Shown here: piece by piece, positions 59,669 through 64,000 of the stretch
Position numbering within the stretch: the stretch's first letter is position 1
Layout of the letters: every line of letters begins with the position of its first letter
Assembly (NCBI GenBank): GCA_963744735.1
Contig: CAVUVH010000007.1
Coordinates: 124,001 to 188,000 of the forward strand
Direction: 5' to 3'
DNA from: RPQJ01 sp963744735
GTDB taxonomy: Bacteria; Pseudomonadota; Gammaproteobacteria; Steroidobacterales; Steroidobacteraceae
Length of the DNA: 64,000 bases
Notes under the pieces: generated by a model
The model's input: the letters and a program-made list of their open reading frames with translations, nothing else
What the model was told of the DNA's origin: nothing
Database searches by the model: none
Made by a program: the position numbers and the translations under genes

Positions 59669-60476
59669 TCAGGCGCCCTGACGAAGGGCCCCAGCCGCCG
59701 TCGTAGCCAGCATCCTGATGTGCTCGGAAACATCCGCCGGAACACTTTTGTGCGCCTCCAGAGCTGCGAGCAGCGCCAACGCTGCAGGCACCGTGCGCTC
59801 ATAACCACCGGCCCAGAGGGGCAGGAGCAGAGCATCCTGTGAACTGCGCATCTCGATCCGTCGATCAACGTTGAACGGATCGCGTACCGCAAATGCGCCA
59901 TGCGATCCCGGCCGCAGCGTCTCCAGGAACTCGAGCACGCGGTCCAAAGCATGGACCTGAATCATGCGCATCGCCGCTATCTTCTCTCCTCGTGCATGCC
60001 GCTGCAGGCCGACGATCAGATTCGACAAGGCTTCGCCTATGAGCCAGCCAGTACTTTGCTTCGTCGGCAGCGGCCACCTGGCGCAAGCGAGGCGCCCGTC
60101 GACTTCATCGCGGCGCCAGACGAAACGACCGGGTGCGTAAGGGATCCGGCTCAGCTCATGAGTTTCGAAGACTGCAAATTCGCAGAACACGCCGTCGGCC
60201 ATCAAGGCCTTATGGCCATCGACCGTGTTCTGGAAGTGCCAGACCAGCGGGTGGGTTGCGGCAAGCCAATCAAGGTTCCCGATGTACCGTCTCTTTGCGC
60301 CGTCGGCCACGAGTACAAAGAAGTCAAGGTCGGCCAGGCGTCGAGGCGATCAGTTTCAGTGCCAACGGAACCCAGTGCCAACAAGGCGAGAGCATCATCG
60401 CGACCAGAAAGCTCCCGGGCCAGTGATGCAAGGCGGTCTTGCAGAATCGTGGTGTAACGGAGCGAATGGCGGGCAT
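59669..60476 (-). CDS. Nucleotidyltransferase, LnuB/LinF-like
   Basis: A polymerase-beta-type nucleotidyltransferase of about 265 residues. The signature GSVGTETDRLDAWSDLDFF has the glycine-serine pair and two acidic metal ligands. One base is missing at about 60292, between the tryptophan and SDLD. The remainder resembles lincosamide nucleotidyltransferases in layout, with RYIGNLDWLAAT and CEFAVFETHEL. The first 30 residues are uncertain because of another apparent break near 60460; I place the start at ATG 60476. It is a candidate antibiotic- or tRNA-modifying enzyme in a patch of lower GC, hence possibly acquired. Confidence 0.72.
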
Positions 60477-60751
60477 TGGACTCCTGGAATCTGGCAGCCG
60501 TGGTGTTGACGAAGGGGGCCGCGTTGAGTGCAGATTATCCAGTTGGACGCCTAACGCTCGCGCCTCTTGGCGGCTGTCCGATAGAGGCGCATCTGTTGCG
60601 AGCCCTGACTTCATTTCGAACGACGTGCATGTCGGTTCAATCGTCCGATGTCGGTGCAGATCCGGCCCCGCTGCCGAAGGACCGCTCCTGGCCGATTGCA
60701 GACACCGACGAATTTCTGGAATCTACTCGAAACCCGGGCGGGGTTCAGCGC
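60477..60751. other. Non-coding spacer
   Basis: I see no coding region or structure here. The composition is lower in GC than the rest of the window. Confidence 0.5.
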
Positions 60752-60800
60752 GACCGTCGACGAATCGGACCGCATGATGCTGAGGTCCGTCAAAGCCTGA
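60752..60800 (+). pseudogene. Possible remnant of a methyltransferase-fold gene 3' end
   Basis: The translation VDESDRMMLRSVKA followed by a stop resembles the end of the intact gene at 58474-59346, ESDRMTLKFVKK then stop. Only these 14-15 codons are recognisable. It is the likely scar of a duplication or rearrangement around the nucleotidyltransferase, though chance cannot be excluded for so short a match. Confidence 0.45.
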
Positions 60801-60808
60801 AGCAGGGA

Positions 60809-60858
60809 AGGGGATTAGGGATTAGGGAGTCCCCAATCCCTCATTCCTCAATCCCTTC
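60809..60858. terminator. Hairpin downstream of the 2-oxoacid oxidoreductase operon
   Basis: GGGGATTAGGGATTAGGGA pairs imperfectly with TCCCCAATCCC and AATCCC copies. It is adjacent to the operon's last stop (60860) on the minus strand and probably ends that transcript. The repeated GGGATTA units recall intergenic repeats of related bacteria. Confidence 0.5.
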
Positions 60859-60859
60859 T

Positions 60860-62486
60860 TCAGATTTCTTCCGGCTGCGTCGTGATCGCGCCGCACGGGC
60901 ATTCGGCCACGCACAGGCCGCAGCCCTTGCAGTAGTCGTAGTTGAACGCGTAGCGGTTGCCGGCGCCGAGCTTGATCACGGCGTTGTCCGGGCAGACGCC
61001 GTAGCAGTTGTCGCACTCGAAGCAGTTGCCGCAGCTCAGGCAGCGCCGCGCCTCGAACTGCGCCGTGGCGGGATCGAAGCCGCCCACCACTTCCTCGAAC
61101 GTCGACTGCCGCCGCACCAGGTCGAGCACCGGGCGCTGCGCCTTCGGCGCGTCGGCGTAATACCAGGTGTTGAGCCGCTCGAACGTCGCGAGTTCGTGGC
61201 GCGGCGGGTGTGACCAGGCCTCGCCGCGCAGCCACGCATCGATGTTGCGCGCCGCGAGCTTGCCGTGGCCGATGCCGACGGTGACCGTGCGCTCGCCGGG
61301 GACCATGTCGCCGCCCGCGAAGATGCCGGCGTGCCCGGTCATCATGTGGGCATCGACCTTGACCACGCCGCTGCTCGATCTCGAGGCCCGGCACGCCGTC
61401 GAGCAGCGAAAGATCCACGTCCTGTCCCAGCGCCAGCACGACCGAATCGGCCTCCAGCGTCTCGAACTCGCCGGTCGGCTGTGCCATGCCCTTGTCGTCG
61501 AGCGTCATCTTCTCGACCGTGATGGAGGATTCGCCGGCCTCGCGGATGGTCGACAGCCACTTCACCAGCACGCCTTCCTGCAGCGCCTCCTCGAGCTCGG
61601 ACTCGTGTGCCGGCATCTTGTCGCGCGTGCGCCGGTAGACGATCACCGATTCCTCGGCGCCCAGGCGCTTGGCGGTGCGCGCGACGTCGAGCGCGGTGTT
61701 GCCGCCGCCGTAGACCACGACCTTGCGGCCCAGCAGCGGCCGGTCTGCGCCTTCCATGCTGCGCAGCACCGCGACCGCGTCGAGCATCTTGCCGGCGCTG
61801 CCGGCCGGCAGGTACGCGCGCTTCGCGATGTGGGCGCCGACCGCGAGGAAGACCGCGTCGAAGTGCCCCTCGCGCTTGGCCGCCAGCACGTCCTCCACCT
61901 TGCTGTTCAACTCGAGCTTCACGCCCAGTTCGACGATGCGCGCGATCTCGGCATCGAGCACTTCGCGCGGCAGGCGGTACTTGGGGATGCCGAAGCGCAT
62001 CATGCCGCCGGCCAGCGGCCCGGCTTCGCGGATCGTGACGGCATGACCCGCGCGCGCCAGCTGATACGCGGCCGAGAGCCCGGACGGCCCCGCGCCCACC
62101 ACCAGCACCTTCATGCCGGTCGACTTGGCCGGGCGCGTGAACTTCCAGCCATGCTTCAGCGCCTCGTCGCCGATGAAGCGCTCGATCGCATTGACGCCGA
62201 CGCATTCGTCGAGCTGCGCGCGATTGCAGGCCGTTTCGCAGGGGTGGTAGCAGACCCGGCCCATGCAGGCAGGCAACGGGTTCGCCTCGGTCAGCAGGCG
62301 CCAGGCCTGTTCGTAATCGCCCGACTCGGCATGAAACAGCCAGCCCTGGATGTTCTCCCCCGACGGGCAGGCGTCGTTGCAGGGCGGCAGGCGGTCGACG
62401 TACACCGGGCGCACGGTGCGCCACGAGCCGGTGTGGTTGGCGAGGCTCGAGCCGGGATCGAGCGTGATGGCAAAGGGCTTTTTCAC
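60860..62486 (-). CDS. GltD-like NAD(P)H oxidoreductase with 4Fe-4S ferredoxin domain
   Basis: A flavoprotein of about 541 residues homologous to GltD, with extra C-terminal ferredoxin-like clusters. The N-terminus has CNDACPSGENIQG and CYHPCETACNR iron-sulfur ligands. FAD binds at GAGPSGLSAA and NAD(P) at YGGGNTALD. The C-terminal clusters are CLSCGNCFECDNC and CKGCGLCVAECPCG. It probably carries electrons between the 2-oxoacid:ferredoxin oxidoreductase encoded upstream and NAD(P)H. The GTG start (62486) overlaps the stop of that beta subunit as GTGA. One C insertion at about 61373 breaks the frame. Confidence 0.87.
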
Positions 62487-63487
62487 GCGGCCTCCGTGGT
62501 GTCGAGCAGGTCGAAGCGCCGCACGTTCCTGTCCGCCATCGCCTGGATCCGCGCGATCAGGTCGCCGTGACCGGGAGGCTTGAACAGGTGGGCGAAGCGA
62601 GTCTGCGGCCGCAGGTAATCCTCGACCGGCAACTGGCGACGGATCTTCGACACGCTCTTGACCTCGCCGTGCTCGGCTTCGAACACCGGGAACAGCCCGG
62701 TCTGCTGCGCCAGCCGCGCCATGCGGATGGTGTCGGCCGAGCCGTGGCCCCAGCCGAGCGGGCAGGGCACGAGCACGTGGATGTAGCGCGCGCCGCGGAA
62801 CTCCATCGCGCGCCGCACCTTGGCCTCGAGATCGCGCAGCTCCGCGACCGTCGCCGTCGCCACGTACGGAATCTCGTGCGCCATGGCGATCAGCGGCAGG
62901 TTCTTGCCCTGGCCGAAGCGCGCGCCCATGGCGTCGCCCACCGGCATCGTCGTGTTGGTGCGCGCCATGGGCGGCGTGGCCGAGGACCGCTGCACGCCGG
63001 TGTTCATGTACGCCTCGTTGTCGTAGCAGAGGTAGAGCACGTCGTCGTTGCGCTCGAACATGCCCGACAGGCAGCCGAAGCCGATGTCCGTGGTGCCGCC
63101 GTCGCCGCCCTGGGCGACCACCCGCACCTCGTGCTTGCCCTGCACGCGCAGCGCGGCGGCGATGCCGGTGCCCACCGCCGCGGCGTTGCCGAACAGCGAG
63201 TGGATCCACGGAATCTGCCATGAGGTCTCCGGGTACGGTGTCGAGAACACCTCGAGGCAGCCCGTGGCGTTCGCTGCGACGAGCTGGCGGTTGGTCGCCG
63301 CCATCGCCGCGTCGATGGCATAGCGCGCGCCCAGCGCCTCGCCACAGCCCTGGCAGGCACGGTGGCCGGAATTGAGCGAGTTGGTGCGCTCGCGGCCGGA
63401 CTGCACCGAGCGCTGTTCCTCCGGCAGCAGGCGGTTGCCGACGGTGAAGGTGCCGGTCTGGTAGAAGCGAATGGGTTGATAGCTCAT
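62483..63487 (-). CDS. 2-oxoacid:ferredoxin oxidoreductase, beta subunit
   Basis: A 334-residue ThDP-binding subunit that decarboxylates pyruvate or another 2-oxoacid with ferredoxin, or runs in reverse. The iron-sulfur ligands are in CQGCGEA, and the ThDP-magnesium motif is GGDGGTTDIGFG through CYDNEAYMNTG, with the NNxE-like tail replaced by DNEAY. Intact. It is translated with the GltD-like gene and follows the alpha subunit by ten bases. The 2-oxoacid is not determined. Confidence 0.9.
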   Translation of the reverse strand: MSYQPIRFYQTGTFTVGNRLLPEEQRSVQSGRERTNSLNSGHRACQGCGEALGARYAIDAAMAATNRQLVAANATGCLEVFSTPYPETSWQIPWIHSLFGNAAAVGTGIAAALRVQGKHEVRVVAQGGDGGTTDIGFGCLSGMFERNDDVLYLCYDNEAYMNTGVQRSSATPPMARTNTTMPVGDAMGARFGQGKNLPLIAMAHEIPYVATATVAELRDLEAKVRRAMEFRGARYIHVLVPCPLGWGHGSADTIRMARLAQQTGLFPVFEAEHGEVKSVSKIRRQLPVEDYLRPQTRFAHLFKPPGHGDLIARIQAMADRNVRRFDLLDTTEAA

Positions 63488-63497
63488 GCGTTGCGCC

Positions 63498-64000
63498 TCA
63501 TCCGATCTTCGCGGCCACGACGCCGAGGTCCTTGAGGATGCCTTCTGCGATCGGACCGGAGCGGCGCTGCACGCGCTCGCGTTCCAGCACGCGCTCGACC
63601 AGGGCGTGGTCGAGGTCGAGGAAGGTCAGCGGCTCGAGCGTCCCGGCCAGCGCCTGCTCGAACACCTGCTGCAGGGACTTGCGCGTGATGGAGCGGCCAC
63701 CCAGGCCGGCGATCACGGTGTGCACACGGCCGGGCGGTCCGGCATAGGACGCCGAGACGTTGTTGCCGACGATGCCGCCGACGCCCACGGCAAGGCTCTT
63801 TTCCAGCACCACGACACGCTGTGCCTGCGCCAGTGCTGCGCGCACGGCCGCATGCGGCCAGGGACGGAAGCAGGTGATGCCCAGCACCCCGATCCGGTGG
63901 CCCTGTTCCCGCATCGTGTCGACGGTGTCCTTGATGGTGCCGAGCACCGAGCCGAGCGCCACCACGACCACGTCGGCATCGCTGGTGCGGTAGGCGTGCA
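63498..64000 (-). CDS. 2-oxoacid:ferredoxin oxidoreductase, alpha subunit, 3' end
   Basis: The C-terminal 167 residues of the alpha (PorA-like) subunit; the gene continues past the window. The segment ADVVVVALGSVLGTIKD and VVLEKSLAVGVGGIVGNNV are typical of domain II/core of the alpha subunit, where the glycine-rich loop binds CoA or aids the subunit interface. It heads the operon with the beta subunit and the GltD-like protein. No gamma or delta subunit genes are visible within the window. Confidence 0.88.
   Translation of the reverse strand, partial: HAYRTSDADVVVVALGSVLGTIKDTVDTMREQGHRIGVLGITCFRPWPHAAVRAALAQAQRVVVLEKSLAVGVGGIVGNNVSASYAGPPGRVHTVIAGLGGRSITRKSLQQVFEQALAGTLEPLTFLDLDHALVERVLERERVQRRSGPIAEGILKDLGVVAAKIG

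Overview
The window is very GC-rich (about 70 % by eye), densely coded on both strands and chromosomal in character. It has lipid and alcohol oxidation genes, a TonB-dependent receptor, GltB/GltD, an HAE1-type RND pump, a glutathione-dependent formaldehyde pathway and a WYL regulator. Together these suggest a Gammaproteobacterium related to Steroidobacterales, Nevskiales or Xanthomonadales. That placement is inference; there is no rRNA or tRNA gene here to fix it. I see no phage, integrase, insertion sequence or CRISPR array.

Layout. 1-5.2 kb: the end of an ADP-forming acyl-CoA synthetase/GNAT fusion, an acyl-CoA dehydrogenase overlapping a CDF metal exporter, and an ABC exporter. 5.3-10.8 kb: a coupled DUF2868 membrane protein and DUF3482 GTPase pair, an alpha/beta hydrolase, an FKBP isomerase and a CDP-alcohol phosphatidyltransferase. 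10.8-17.7 kb: a complete tripartite RND efflux operon, then polyphosphate kinase 2. 17.7-23.9 kb: gltD and gltB. 24.1-25.2 kb: a small GlsB/YeaQ-type membrane protein and an RlpA-like protein.

25.3-41.1 kb reads as an aliphatic substrate and storage lipid neighbourhood: two HSL-type esterases, a TetR regulator, an AlkB-type alkane hydroxylase with its [2Fe-2S] ferredoxin, a TonB receptor, a quinohaemoprotein alcohol dehydrogenase, an amidase, an Fe-alcohol dehydrogenase, an acyl-CoA ligase and a wax ester synthase/DGAT. The last two lie at the end of a possible seven-gene minus-strand operon (46.3 to 38.0 kb). It begins with a ThDP enzyme, a BASS-family symporter, an extended SDR and a classical SDR, joined by 4-base start/stop overlaps. 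A TauE/SafE exporter diverges from its head.

47.3-59.3 kb: two exported methyltransferase-fold proteins, a sulfotransferase-like protein with a class IV aminotransferase, adhC/fghA formaldehyde detoxification, a repetitive VNG-motif secreted protein beside a WYL regulator, an M16 protease, and an OmpW-like barrel fused to an OmpA peptidoglycan-binding domain. 59.4-60.8 kb is a lower-GC patch with a nucleotidyltransferase and a possible methyltransferase remnant. 60.9-64 kb: a 2-oxoacid:ferredoxin oxidoreductase operon running off the window.

The most striking property of the sequence is not biological content. About twenty otherwise conserved genes are broken by single-base frame breaks, nearly all one-base insertions next to CG dinucleotides, and several contexts recur. 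Essential genes such as gltB carry about a dozen. I read these as consensus errors rather than pseudogenes, so the gene spans below run from true start to true stop and the break positions are noted.
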